From Microbulbifer hainanensis (GTDB lineage Bacteria; Pseudomonadota; Gammaproteobacteria; Pseudomonadales; Cellvibrionaceae), in contig NZ_JACZCR010000026.1 of assembly GCF_014904735.1 (NCBI RefSeq), positions 124,001-188,000 on the forward strand: 64,000 bases of DNA, read 5' to 3'. The notes under the pieces were generated by a model. It ran no database searches. It had not been told where the DNA came from and saw only the letters and a list, made by a program, of their open reading frames with translations. Shown here piece after piece: positions 16,060 through 24,992 of the stretch; position 1 is the first letter of the stretch, and each line of letters opens with the position of its first letter. Made by a program: the position numbers and the translations under genes.

Positions 16060-16597
16060 ACCCTTGTTTGACCAGTTGCAGGCACTGCAGCGTGAGTTCC
16101 GCGGTTACCCCCCGGTAGATCGGTGGCAGCCGGACCTGTGCGGCGACATGGATATGGAAATCCGCGCCGACGGGCGCTGGATTCACGAGGGAACGGAAAT
16201 CCACCGGCAGCCCTTGGTGAAATTGTTTGCCAGTATTCTGAAGCGCGAAGGGGATGATTACTTTCTGGTCACCCCGGTGGAAAAATGGCGTATCCAAGTT
16301 GAGGACGTGCCTTTTTTGGCCAGCCAGGTGGCGCGGGGTGAGGCCGGTGGCGACGAGCCCCTGTTATTTACCACCAACACCGGCGACGTGGTTCCGCTGG
16401 ATGCGGACTGCAGCTGGGAGTTAAAGCCCTTTGGGCAGCCCCCACAACCAGTACCCTATATTGAAGTGCGCGATGGCCTGCAGGCGCGTATCTCCCGTGA
16501 TGTCTATTATCAGCTGGTGGACTGGGCGGAGGACAACGACGGTCAACTGCAGCTGCGCAGTGATGGCCGCTATTTTCTGCTCGGCAATTATTCCTAA
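16052..16597 (+). CDS. DUF1285 family protein
   Basis: 181 aa from a TTG at 16052 overlapping the TetR stop; the frame is open upstream but inside the TetR gene. It matches the DUF1285 pattern: PPVDRWQPDLCGDMDMEIRADGRW, LVKLFASILKREGDDYFLVTPVEKWRI, and a C-terminal ARISRDVYYQLVDWA segment with Arg/Asp residues. Cytoplasmic, function not established in the literature known to me. Coupling to a TetR-type gene is the main functional hint. Confidence 0.82.
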   Translation: MAEPLFDQLQALQREFRGYPPVDRWQPDLCGDMDMEIRADGRWIHEGTEIHRQPLVKLFASILKREGDDYFLVTPVEKWRIQVEDVPFLASQVARGEAGGDEPLLFTTNTGDVVPLDADCSWELKPFGQPPQPVPYIEVRDGLQARISRDVYYQLVDWAEDNDGQLQLRSDGRYFLLGNYS

Positions 16598-17098
16598 GTT
16601 TCTTTCGGTTCGTAATACCCCTTTCCATCTGAAGCGCGTTGCCTGAAAGCGCGCGAGAGCAATGTGCGTGAATCGTAAATTGCTCTTTTCCTTCATATTG
16701 TTTTTTCTTCGTTTTGTTTTTTCTCTAGGTGGCATTCGAAATTTTGCAGCACTTGGTGCAATTGGGAGGCTGGGGATTTCGAATGCTTTTCTCGGGGGCG
16801 ATGTAATATTGCGCTTTCTGTATTCCTTTTAATCGCTGGTTGTCACCCGTTTGCAATATAAATGTAATTTTCGCGCTCAAAAGAAAAGTTATTGCAATTT
16901 ATTCCACAAAACTTTCCTCAAGTAACAATTTCGAAATATTCCCTTCCTACACTCCTTCGCGTCCGAATCGCTCAGGCGAACAAAAAAATCACGGTTTCAG
17001 GGCTATCTGAAAACCCGCTTTTAAATCAGGACGCACAGCTGAAATAAAAACAGGGTTTTTGGCTACCCGCATTTAAAAAACTTCCGTTAGGGGGAATT
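16598..17098 (+). promoter_or_regulatory. Long AT-rich leader upstream of the lipoprotein gene
   Basis: About 500 nt without a gene and much richer in A+T than the flanks. It contains a hairpin GGTTTCAG (16993-17000) / CTGAAAACC (17007-17015) with one bulge, followed by CGCTTTTAAA. The motif ACCCGC(T/A)TTTAAA is present twice, at 17013-17025 and 17065-17077, with a period of 52. GGGGGAATT immediately precedes the ATG at 17099. This looks like a structured 5' untranslated region or regulator-binding zone; I could not name a promoter with confidence. Confidence 0.4.
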
Positions 17099-18823
17099 AT
17101 GAAGCAAGTAAATAGCAAGCTGCTGCTGGCAGCCGCGATTGCCACTCTGCTGGCAGGTTGTGACAGCGGCGGTATCAATGTTGAGCCGAAGACAGTCGAC
17201 AATTCTGTCGATAACTCTACTAGCACACCGACTCCGGTTGAAGAAGAAAACCCCTGCGCCTCCATCGTAAAAGGTGGCCAGACTCTTCAGGGTGAATTTA
17301 AGGCCCCGAACTGCTACTACGCCCCGAGCTTTGTCGATGCCGGCAACAACCTGACAACCGACCTGTACCTTCCCGCACTGGCGGATGGCGGTGTGAACGT
17401 GTTTGAAGGCAGCCTGTTCGTAGGTAAGAACTACGACAACGATACAGACATGCAAGCGGCTGGCATCTCTGAGGGTGGCGACGGCCCCACACTGACCGTG
17501 CAGGCCGGCGCGACTATTGCCTTCCCGGACAAAACCAAGTTTATGGTCATCAACCGCGGTTCCCAGCTGATCGCGCGCGGTACCGCAGATGCCCCGATTA
17601 CCTTTACCTCTGTTTCTGATGCAGTGGACGGTACTGCGGGCCCCGAAGATGTCTCCCTGTGGGGTGGTATCGTCATCAACGGCTTCGGTGTTACCAACAA
17701 GTGTGCCTATACCGGCTCTGTAGCCGGCGGTGACCTGGCCACCTCCGACTGTCACGTGGAAGCGGAAGGTTCCGAAGGCGCGGACCAGTCCAACTACGGC
17801 GGTGCCAACAACGCAGACAATTCCGGTGACCTGGAATACGTTGTCGTCAAGCACACTGGCGCTCAGGTTGCCAATGGTGACGAGCTGAACGGCATTTCCT
17901 GGGGTGCTGTGGGTAGCGGCACCATCGTTAAAAATGTTGAAGCCTACTCCACTTACGACGACGGTATGGAGTTCTTCGGCGGTGCGGTAAACGTCGAAAA
18001 CTACCTGGCCCTGTATGTGCGCGATGACTCCATCGATATCGATGAAGGTTACGCGGGCACCATCACCAATGCGCTGGTCATCCAGAGCGCCGACAATGGT
18101 GCCAACTGTATCGAATCCGATGGTATCGGTAGCTACGGTGACATGGCGGATGGCAGCAAAACTGATCGTCGTGCCGAGATTATCAGTCAGGGAATCAACA
18201 GCCGTCCGACCATCGACGGTCTGACCTGTATCCTCTCCCCGAATGCACCTGCGTCGAAGGGTGGCACCGGTACCCACGACTACGGCGCCGGCTGGCGTTT
18301 CCGCGAAGGCATTATGCCGACCGTTACGAATTCCATGGTGATCTCTTCCTACAGCGCGGACACCACCCCGAATGATGGCAACAACTACTGCCTGCGCATC
18401 GATGACGCCGAAACCCTGCAGGGTGCCGAAGACGGCGATATGGTGCTCGAAGGCAACGTTTTTGCCTGCGCCGAGAAGAGCAAAGGCGGCCCGCTGCCGG
18501 GTGGCCAGACTATCCAGGATTGGGTAGTGGCGCACAACAACCAGTTCGTCGATTTCGCCGATATGGCCGCAGCCATGGATCCGACTGCTAACGCCGACAC
18601 CGGTCTGCAGCTGCTGTCTGCCGGCGCTGAATCTTCACTGCCGATGTTCTCCATCGATCCGGCCAGCTCCATGATGATCGGCGGTGTTGCACCGACCGTG
18701 ACTCCGGAAGGTAGCAGCACCTACCTGGGTGCCCTGAGCAACATGGGCACTGACTGGACCAAGGGCTGGACCTACGGTCTGCACGACGGCAACCGCGGCG
18801 AGAGCCTGTGGATCGAAAAATAA
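17099..18823 (+). CDS. Large predicted outer-membrane/surface lipoprotein paired with a TonB-dependent receptor
   Basis: 574 aa. Signal peptide MKQVNSKLLLAAAIATLLAGC with a lipobox Cys at 21, no Asp at +2 problem (C-D-S: Asp+2 would signal inner-membrane retention by the E. coli rule, so location is uncertain). A Thr/Pro/Glu linker follows, then a long domain with evenly spaced beta-rich units (ITFTSVSD, LEYVVVKHTGAQ, ISWGAVGSGTIVKNVEAYSTYDDG, ITNALVIQSADNGANC) that reads like a right-handed parallel beta-helix. Several Cys pairs. The TonB receptor follows 109 nt later, so this is probably its surface partner or a co-regulated substrate-binding lipoprotein. No family name recognised. Confidence 0.75.
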   Translation: MKQVNSKLLLAAAIATLLAGCDSGGINVEPKTVDNSVDNSTSTPTPVEEENPCASIVKGGQTLQGEFKAPNCYYAPSFVDAGNNLTTDLYLPALADGGVNVFEGSLFVGKNYDNDTDMQAAGISEGGDGPTLTVQAGATIAFPDKTKFMVINRGSQLIARGTADAPITFTSVSDAVDGTAGPEDVSLWGGIVINGFGVTNKCAYTGSVAGGDLATSDCHVEAEGSEGADQSNYGGANNADNSGDLEYVVVKHTGAQVANGDELNGISWGAVGSGTIVKNVEAYSTYDDGMEFFGGAVNVENYLALYVRDDSIDIDEGYAGTITNALVIQSADNGANCIESDGIGSYGDMADGSKTDRRAEIISQGINSRPTIDGLTCILSPNAPASKGGTGTHDYGAGWRFREGIMPTVTNSMVISSYSADTTPNDGNNYCLRIDDAETLQGAEDGDMVLEGNVFACAEKSKGGPLPGGQTIQDWVVAHNNQFVDFADMAAAMDPTANADTGLQLLSAGAESSLPMFSIDPASSMMIGGVAPTVTPEGSSTYLGALSNMGTDWTKGWTYGLHDGNRGESLWIEK

Positions 18824-18835
18824 GCATTACGCTTA

Positions 18836-18892
18836 GCCCGGGGCTCTGACCCGGGCCTTGGGGCGCCGCTTTCGCAACGGGAGTCGGCGCCC
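18836..18892 (+). other. Two intercistronic hairpins between lipoprotein and receptor genes
   Basis: Stem GCCCGGG (18836-18842) / CCCGGGC (18850-18856), then GGGCGCCG (18861-18868) / CGGCGCCC (18885-18892). Neither has a T run, so they look like mRNA-stabilising or expression-ratio structures rather than full terminators. Confidence 0.5.
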
Positions 18893-18932
18893 TCTTCGAT
18901 TCTACAGTGGGAACCAGAAACGATAAGAGGCC

Positions 18933-21641
18933 ATGGTTATGGTTAAGATCGACAAATTTCAAAGAGCGCCGTTGGTGTTGGCTATGGCCGCGGCCTCCTC
19001 ATTTGCCTACTCCGCCGACGAGCCAGTGCAAATGGAAAAGCCGGCTGTACCGCAGTCGCAGCAGATTGAAGAAGTGATGGTGCAGGGGCGCCTGCAGAGT
19101 TCGGCGGAGATGCTGATTAACGAGCGCATCGACGACGAAGTCGTGACCGACGTACTCGGCGCTGAGATGATCGGCCGTATCGGCGATTCTACGGTAGCGG
19201 CCGCGCTGCGCCGCGTTTCGGGCCTGTCGCTGGTGGACGGCAAGTTCGTCTATGTGCGCGGCCTCGGTGAGCGCTATTCCAGCACCACTCTGAACGGTGC
19301 TGCCGTGCCATCCCCGGACCTGACCCGCAGCGTCCTGCCGCTGGATATCTTTCCGACTTCCGTTGTTGAGGCCCTGGCTGTGCAGAAAACCTATTCTGCG
19401 GATCAGGCGGCCACATTCGGTGGCGGTAACGTGGATATCCGCACCAAGGGCATTCCCGATCAGCTGACTTACTCACTGGAAGTGGGTAGCGGTATGAACA
19501 GCGAAACCAAGGGCGATGTGCTGAGCTACAACGGTGGCGGCGACGACAAGTTCGGCACCGACGATGGCACCCGCGCGATGTCCAGCGAATTGGAAGATGC
19601 CATCTGGCGCTTCCATGGCAACTTGGGTACCTACAACATCGGCAAGGTGCTCGCTTCCGAAGGCAAGACTTATGGAAGTGCCCAGGAGGCTGCAGATGCG
19701 GCATCTGCGCTGAACCGCGACCTGGCGCTAAAGCTGAATCGCGATATCGCTATCAAGGAAGAGTCTGCGGACCCGGACTACGATGTGAAGGGCAGCGTCG
19801 GCAATCGTTTTACTTTCGGTGACGATTGGGAGCTGGGCTTCCTCGCCGGTGGTTCCTACAAGAACCAGTGGCGTGAGGAAAACCGCCTGAAGCGCAGTGT
19901 CGGTTTTCCGGATGAGCGCACTGATACTGAAAACAAGTCCATTTCCTCTGTAGACCTGAGTGGCAACCTGAATGTCGGCCTGAGCTTCGCCGATGAGCAG
20001 AAGCTGACGGCCAGCAGTCTCTATCTGCGGAACACTGACGATTCCACCGCGATCAGTGACTACTTCAATGAAAACGGTGAGAAGAGCAGTGGCCGTGGTT
20101 TTCGCGAGTACAGTCTCAGGTACGAGGAACGTAGTCTGGTTGTCAATCAAGTGAAGGGCAGCCACTCCATCGGCCCCGAGATCAAGGCGCTGCTGCCATT
20201 TTTGGCCTGGGTTCCGGAAGACGTGAAGGTAGACTGGTTCTACTCCGATGCCCGCGCACGCACAGATATTCCCAACGAAGTCACCATCAATGCGGATACG
20301 GCCACCGACCCGCAGACAGGTGGGGTGCTGAAGTCTTATGTGGCGGAATCTGCGGCCAACTACCGCTTTACCAAACTGAATGACGAAGTCATCAACTATG
20401 GCTGGACCGGTACGCTGCCGTTGGAGTTTGGTTCCTCATCACTGGAGTTGAGCGGCGGATTTGCGCGCACCGAAAAGGGGCGCGACTATAGTGAGACCAA
20501 CCTGACTCTGGAGCAGGATGCCGATACCTCTGTGTTGCAGGGGCCGCTGGATGAAGTTTTGTCCGACGACCATATCACCGATGCGAACAATAACTATGTC
20601 CTCAGTATGGCCGGCAACAACCGCAGCTATATCGCTGCCACGGCCACCGACGCTGTGTTTGGTAAAGTGGACTGGACACTGGCGGAAACCTGGCGACTGT
20701 CTGCCGGCGCCCGCTGGGAAGATTACAACCAGGTCGCGCTGAAATGGAATCCGTGGGGCAATACGGTCGAAAATCCACAGGTTGATATGAGTGATTCGGA
20801 TGCGGTCCGTTCGTTTAGCGAAGACAAGGTCTATCCGTCACTGTCTCTGACTTACATTGGCAACCTGTGGGCGGATACCTTCCAGTTGCGCTTCGGCGCC
20901 AGTAAGACGGCGGTACGTCCGGACCTGCGTGAAATCACCGCGGCCATCTATTTGGATCCGATCACCGGCGAGAACGTGAGTGGAAACCCGAATGTGCGCC
21001 CATCCGAAATTACCAACCTCGATGTGCGCGCCGAGTGGTTCTTTGGCAGCGGCGACAACCTGACCGTGTCGCTGTTCAACAAGGATATCCAGGACCCGAT
21101 CGAGTTCTTTGAGCAGGCTTCCAGTGATACCAACCAGTCTCGCGAAATCGTTAACGCGGAATCGGGCACTATTCAGGGCATCGAGTTCGAAGGCCTGAAG
21201 TCCCTCGGATTCCTCGGTGACACCATGGATTCCTTCTTTGTGCAGGGTAACCTCACGCTGCAGGAATCCGAGCTGATCGCCGGAGACGAGGCGGACCACC
21301 CCACCAGCCTGAAGCGGGACATGACCGAGGCTGCGCCTTATGTGGTGAACATGGTGGTTGGTTTCGATTCCCCCGACGGCAACCACTCAGCCACTCTCGG
21401 CTATAACGCTTTCGGCGAGCGCCTCTATCTGGCCGGCCGCAACGGCGCGCCGGATGGTTTTGAGCAGCCTTTCCGTTCACTGGATATGACTTACTCCTGG
21501 TATCCGACCGCGGAAATGACCATCAAGGCCAAGGCCCAGAACCTGCTCGATGAAGCAGTCGAGATCGAGCGCGCGGGCGTGATCGTGTACGAAGAGAAGC
21601 CCGGCACATCGTTTGCGCTGAGCGCCCAATACAAATTCTAA
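18933..21641 (+). CDS. TonB-dependent outer-membrane receptor
   Basis: 902 aa. Signal peptide (KIDKFQRAPLVLAMAAASSFAYSA), a TonB-box-like IEEVMVQGR near residue 47, the plug domain (AALRRVSGLSLVDGKFVYVRGLGERY, TTLNGAAVPSPD, FGGGNVDIRTKG) and a 22-stranded beta-barrel ending in FALSAQYKF with terminal Phe. Imports a ligand across the outer membrane using TonB energy; the ligand is not predictable here. The plug variant with YVRGLGERYSSTTLNG is common in marine gammaproteobacterial receptors that travel with a lipoprotein. ATG 18933 or 18939 are both possible; GATAAGAGG precedes them. Terminator follows. Confidence 0.9.
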   Translation: MVMVKIDKFQRAPLVLAMAAASSFAYSADEPVQMEKPAVPQSQQIEEVMVQGRLQSSAEMLINERIDDEVVTDVLGAEMIGRIGDSTVAAALRRVSGLSLVDGKFVYVRGLGERYSSTTLNGAAVPSPDLTRSVLPLDIFPTSVVEALAVQKTYSADQAATFGGGNVDIRTKGIPDQLTYSLEVGSGMNSETKGDVLSYNGGGDDKFGTDDGTRAMSSELEDAIWRFHGNLGTYNIGKVLASEGKTYGSAQEAADAASALNRDLALKLNRDIAIKEESADPDYDVKGSVGNRFTFGDDWELGFLAGGSYKNQWREENRLKRSVGFPDERTDTENKSISSVDLSGNLNVGLSFADEQKLTASSLYLRNTDDSTAISDYFNENGEKSSGRGFREYSLRYEERSLVVNQVKGSHSIGPEIKALLPFLAWVPEDVKVDWFYSDARARTDIPNEVTINADTATDPQTGGVLKSYVAESAANYRFTKLNDEVINYGWTGTLPLEFGSSSLELSGGFARTEKGRDYSETNLTLEQDADTSVLQGPLDEVLSDDHITDANNNYVLSMAGNNRSYIAATATDAVFGKVDWTLAETWRLSAGARWEDYNQVALKWNPWGNTVENPQVDMSDSDAVRSFSEDKVYPSLSLTYIGNLWADTFQLRFGASKTAVRPDLREITAAIYLDPITGENVSGNPNVRPSEITNLDVRAEWFFGSGDNLTVSLFNKDIQDPIEFFEQASSDTNQSREIVNAESGTIQGIEFEGLKSLGFLGDTMDSFFVQGNLTLQESELIAGDEADHPTSLKRDMTEAAPYVVNMVVGFDSPDGNHSATLGYNAFGERLYLAGRNGAPDGFEQPFRSLDMTYSWYPTAEMTIKAKAQNLLDEAVEIERAGVIVYEEKPGTSFALSAQYKF

Positions 21642-21682
21642 GAACAAGCGGGAAATAACCCTGACAACAGGGATTTATTCGG

Positions 21683-21714
21683 GCCGGGTGCTGTAATCAG
21701 CCCCGGCTTTTTTA
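21683..21714 (+). terminator. Rho-independent terminator after the receptor
   Basis: Stem GCCGGG (21683-21688) / CCCGGC (21702-21707) followed by six T. Ends the lipoprotein-receptor transcript. Confidence 0.8.
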
Positions 21715-21866
21715 TTGGGTTTTTGCCTGGCGGTGGCTGGAGCCAGCTGATAGGCGAGACTGAAGTTCATCTTCCCATTGGTGGGGCTGGTTAACCGGCG
21801 TCCGGCTGTTTCTCGCTGTAGGCTCTTGAAGGGGAGGCTGTCTCTCCTGACATGTTGCGGAGTAGG

Positions 21867-22088
21867 TTAGCTAGATCCCTTTATTCCCATTCGATCCAAG
21901 TGTCTCTGCAATTCCGCTTCACTCATATCGATCACTTCCAGCACGCGGCCATACAGCATAGCAGTGGGCACATTGCGGCCGCCCAGTTCCCGTTGGGTTT
22001 GCTGTAGCAGATAAAGCACAATGCGCTCGGTGCGTGTCAGGCCGTCGCGGACATCGGGATAGTGATCGGTAAAACCTTTGAGGTCCAT
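21867..22088 (-). CDS. Small conserved-looking hypothetical protein (73 aa)
   Basis: 73 residues, MDLKGFTDHYPDVRDGLTRTE... Composition and period suggest three or four helices (LTRTERIVLYLLQQTQREL, VPTAMLYGRVLEVIDMSEAEL), compatible with a small winged-helix or helix-bundle protein. I do not recognise the family. CGGAGAAATGCGGAAC lies upstream. It sits behind etfD on the same strand, 160 nt away. Cytoplasmic by absence of signal or membrane segment. Confidence 0.55.
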   Translation of the reverse strand: MDLKGFTDHYPDVRDGLTRTERIVLYLLQQTQRELGGRNVPTAMLYGRVLEVIDMSEAELQRHLDRMGIKGSS

Positions 22089-22247
22089 GTCGGTTCCGCA
22101 TTTCTCCGGGAGGAGCCATCAGTATGGGGTGGCGGCTGCGGGCTGGCAATCCGGCGTCAGGGGAGGGGTTTGCGAGGTGAGGGCGCCCATAAAAAAGGGC
22201 GTCTCGAAGGACGCCCGTAAAACGAAGTCGTTACAACCTCAATTCTG

Positions 22248-23885
22248 TTACATGTTCGGGTAGTTGGGGCCGCCGCCACCTTCCGGAGTCACCCACACAA
22301 TATTCTGCGTCGGGTCCTTGATGTCACAGGTTTTGCAGTGCACGCAGTTCTGCGCGTTGATCTGGAAGCGCTTGCTCCCGGCTTCTTCCACGACTTCGTA
22401 AACGCCGGCGGGGCAGTAGCGTTGCGCAGGTTCGTCGTAGATTGGCAGGTTGTGATTCAGCGGAATCTCGTCGTCTTTCAGCTTCAGGTGGCACGGCTGG
22501 TCTTCTTCGTGGTTCGTGTTGGAGATGAACACAGAAGAAAGCTTGTCGAAACTGAGCTTGCCGTCGGGTTTCGGATAATCAATTTTCTTGCAGTCCGCTG
22601 CCGGCTTCAGCTGGGCGTGATCCGCCTTGTTGTCCGACAGGGTCCACGGCAGTTTGCCCTGGAAGATATTGATATCGATAAACGCGTAGGCAGAGCCGAT
22701 GATATTGCCCCACTTGTGCTGTGCGGGGCCGAAGTTGCGCTGCTTGTGCAGTTCTTTCCAGGCCCAGCTGTCGCGGTATTTGGTGGTGTAGTCGGTCAGC
22801 TCGTCATTGCTGCGCTCAGCTCCCAGAGCTTCCACCACGCTTTCCGCAGCAATCATGCCGGACTTCATCGCGGTGTGATTGCCCTTGATCTTGGCAAAGT
22901 TCAGGGTGCCGGCGTCGTCGCCGATCAGCAGGCCGCCGGGGAAGGTCATCTTCGGTTGGGACTGCAGGCCGCCCTTGGTGATGGCGCGCGCACCGTAGGC
23001 CACGCGCTGGCCGCCCTCCAGGTACTGCTTGATCACCGGGTGGTGCTTGTAGCGCTGGAACTCGTCAAACGGGCTGACGTGGGGGTTGCTGTAGGCCAGG
23101 TCGGTAATCAGGCCCACAACCACCTGGTTGTCTTCCAGGTGGTAGAGGAAGCCGCCGCCGTGGGAGCCGCTCTCGTCCAGCGGCCAGCCGGCGGTATGCA
23201 CAACCAGACCCTGCTGGTGCTTGTCGTCAGCGACCTTCCAGATTTCCTTGATGCCGATGCCGTAGTGCTGCGGATCCTTGCCTTCGTCCAGCTTGAACTT
23301 GGAGATCAGCTGTTTGCCCAGGTGGCCGCGGCAACCCTCGGCAAACAGGGTGTACTTGGCGTGGAGCTCCATGCCGGGCATGTAGGAGTCTTTGTGCTCG
23401 CCGTTGGCGGCGACGCCCATATCACCGGTGGCAATGCCTTTGACCGATCCGTCATCGTTGTACAGAACTTCGGCGGCGGCAAAACCGGGGAAAATCTCGA
23501 CGCCCAGGCTCTCGGCCTGTTCGGCCAACCAGCGGGTCAGGTTGCCGAGGCTGATGATGTAGTTGCCTTCGTTGTGCATAGTGCTGGGCACAAAGAAGTT
23601 GGGCACTTTAGTGGCCTTTTCGGCGCTGCCAATAACATAGATGTCATCGCCCTTGACCTCGGTGTTTAGCGGCGCACCGCGGTCTTTCCAGTCGGGGAAG
23701 AGTTCGTTCAGGGCAGTCGGCTCGAATACCGCGCCAGAGAGAATATGGGCACCGACTTCGGAGCCTTTCTCGACGACACAGACTTCGATGTTCTCATTCA
23801 GCTGGCGAATACGGCAGGCCGCAGCCAGGCCCGCAGGGCCCGCACCCACGATTACCACATCGTATTCCATTGATTCGCGTTCCAC
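22248..23885 (-). CDS. etfD: Electron transfer flavoprotein-ubiquinone oxidoreductase
   Basis: Membrane-associated enzyme that passes electrons from ETF to ubiquinone during fatty-acid and amino-acid oxidation. 545 aa from GTG 23885, which has GAGGAGA six nt upstream; the frame is open eight codons further. FAD site DVVIVGAGPAGLAAACRI at the N-terminus, internal GCRGHLGKQL and GDDAGTLNFAKIKG blocks, and a C-terminal 4Fe-4S cluster region with CPAGVYEV and NCVHCKTCDIKDP. Divergent from etfBA, sharing a 357-nt regulatory region that carries a PsrA-like box. Confidence 0.95.
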   Translation of the reverse strand: MERESMEYDVVIVGAGPAGLAAACRIRQLNENIEVCVVEKGSEVGAHILSGAVFEPTALNELFPDWKDRGAPLNTEVKGDDIYVIGSAEKATKVPNFFVPSTMHNEGNYIISLGNLTRWLAEQAESLGVEIFPGFAAAEVLYNDDGSVKGIATGDMGVAANGEHKDSYMPGMELHAKYTLFAEGCRGHLGKQLISKFKLDEGKDPQHYGIGIKEIWKVADDKHQQGLVVHTAGWPLDESGSHGGGFLYHLEDNQVVVGLITDLAYSNPHVSPFDEFQRYKHHPVIKQYLEGGQRVAYGARAITKGGLQSQPKMTFPGGLLIGDDAGTLNFAKIKGNHTAMKSGMIAAESVVEALGAERSNDELTDYTTKYRDSWAWKELHKQRNFGPAQHKWGNIIGSAYAFIDINIFQGKLPWTLSDNKADHAQLKPAADCKKIDYPKPDGKLSFDKLSSVFISNTNHEEDQPCHLKLKDDEIPLNHNLPIYDEPAQRYCPAGVYEVVEEAGSKRFQINAQNCVHCKTCDIKDPTQNIVWVTPEGGGGPNYPNM

Positions 23886-23959
23886 GGCGCTCTCCTCAGC
23901 AGGTTGCAATCGGTGATTCTGCGGCCGCTATATGTCGGTCGCTTTTATAATGGTCGCGG

Positions 23960-23989
23960 ATTATATCGGTCTTTAATCAGCCCTACCAA
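23960..23989 (-). promoter_or_regulatory. Probable etfD promoter
   Basis: On the minus strand TTGGTA (23989-23984) and a perfect TATAAT (23965-23960) are 18 nt apart, about 75 nt before the etfD start. Confidence 0.6.
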
Positions 23990-24151
23990 TTGCAGGAGTA
24001 TTCAATTCCCGTGGCAAAAGTGTTGTCTTTCAGGGGGTTGGCTACGCTAAATAGACGCTTTTTATACTCTGAAATTGATCTGGTGAATGGCAGATGCCTC
24101 TTCCATTAGGCTATTGATTTTGGTCTATAGAAGGGCGAACATACACGCCGT

Positions 24152-24167
24152 TCAAACAACTGTTTGA
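24152..24167. promoter_or_regulatory. PsrA-like operator upstream of etfB
   Basis: TCAAACAACTGTTTGA is a 16-bp palindrome that contains CAAAC-N4-GTTTG, the published pseudomonad PsrA consensus (G/C)AAAC-N2-4-GTTT(G/C). It lies 76 nt upstream of etfB and within the divergent etfD/etfBA region. PsrA-type TetR repressors control fatty-acid oxidation and etf genes in several gammaproteobacteria, so the match fits its place. No psrA gene is in the window. Confidence 0.6.
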
Positions 24168-24242
24168 CCAGAAGACCGTATTCGTTCGCGTTGATGAACC
24201 ATCAGTCGCGACTCCGAAAAGTTTATTTAAGACGGGATTTCC

Positions 24243-24992
24243 ATGAAAGTTCTTGTAGCTGTGAAACGCGTTGTGGACTACAACGTCAAGGTTCGCCCCA
24301 AGGCGGATGGCTCTGACGTCGATACTGCCAACGTCAAAATGTCTATCAACCCCTTCTGCGAAATAGCGGTAGAAGAGGCGGTACGCTTGAAGGAGAAAGG
24401 CGTTGTCAGCGAGATAGTCGCCGTTTCCATGGGACCCAAGCAGTGCCAGGAGCAGATCCGCACCGCGCTGGCGCTGGGCGCCGACCGCGGCATCCTGGTG
24501 GAGACCGATGCCGAGTTACAGCCGCTGGCCGTGGCCAAGTGTCTCAAGGCGATTGTCGATAAAGAAGAGCCGCAGATGGTGATTCTTGGCAAACAGTCCA
24601 TCGACGGTGACAACAACCAGACCGGCCAGATGCTGGGCGCGCTGACCGGCATGGGCCAGGGCACCTTCGCTTCCGAAGTGGCCGTTGACGGCGACTCCGT
24701 CAAGGTGACCCGTGAAATCGACGGCGGCCTGCAGACCGTTGAGCTGAAACTTCCGGCCATCGTGACCACCGACCTGCGCCTGAATGAGCCGCGCTACGCT
24801 TCTCTGCCCAATATCATGAAGGCGAAGAAGAAGCCGCTGGACACCACCACTCCGGATGAGCTGGGCGTGGATATCGCCCCCCGCACCAAGACCCTGAAAG
24901 TCGAGCCGCCGGCCGAGCGCCAGGCGGGCGTCAAGGTTGCCGATGTGGCGGAACTGGTAGAGAAACTGAAGAACGAGGCGAAGGTAATCTGA
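24243..24992 (+). CDS. etfB: Electron transfer flavoprotein beta subunit
   Basis: Beta subunit of the soluble ETF heterodimer that collects electrons from acyl-CoA dehydrogenases. 249 aa, normal. Family features: N-terminal [19 protein letters not shown], the [16 protein letters not shown] block, [19 protein letters not shown], and the [22 protein letters not shown] recognition loop with the conserved Leu used to dock on dehydrogenases. Its stop codon overlaps the etfA ATG by one base (TGATG), giving translational coupling. Confidence 0.96.
   Translation: MKVLVAVKRVVDYNVKVRPKADGSDVDTANVKMSINPFCEIAVEEAVRLKEKGVVSEIVAVSMGPKQCQEQIRTALALGADRGILVETDAELQPLAVAKCLKAIVDKEEPQMVILGKQSIDGDNNQTGQMLGALTGMGQGTFASEVAVDGDSVKVTREIDGGLQTVELKLPAIVTTDLRLNEPRYASLPNIMKAKKKPLDTTTPDELGVDIAPRTKTLKVEPPAERQAGVKVADVAELVEKLKNEAKVI

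Noticed and set aside
16840-16900. Search for a Pho box or Fur box upstream of the lipoprotein gene
   Set aside because: Only isolated TGTCAC was seen; no direct repeat of the right spacing and no GATAATGATTATC-like sequence.
22338-23669. 443-codon plus-strand frame inside etfD
   Set aside because: It is Val/Ala/Leu/His-rich with no motif and lies fully within a certain ETF-QO gene; a GC-driven antisense frame.
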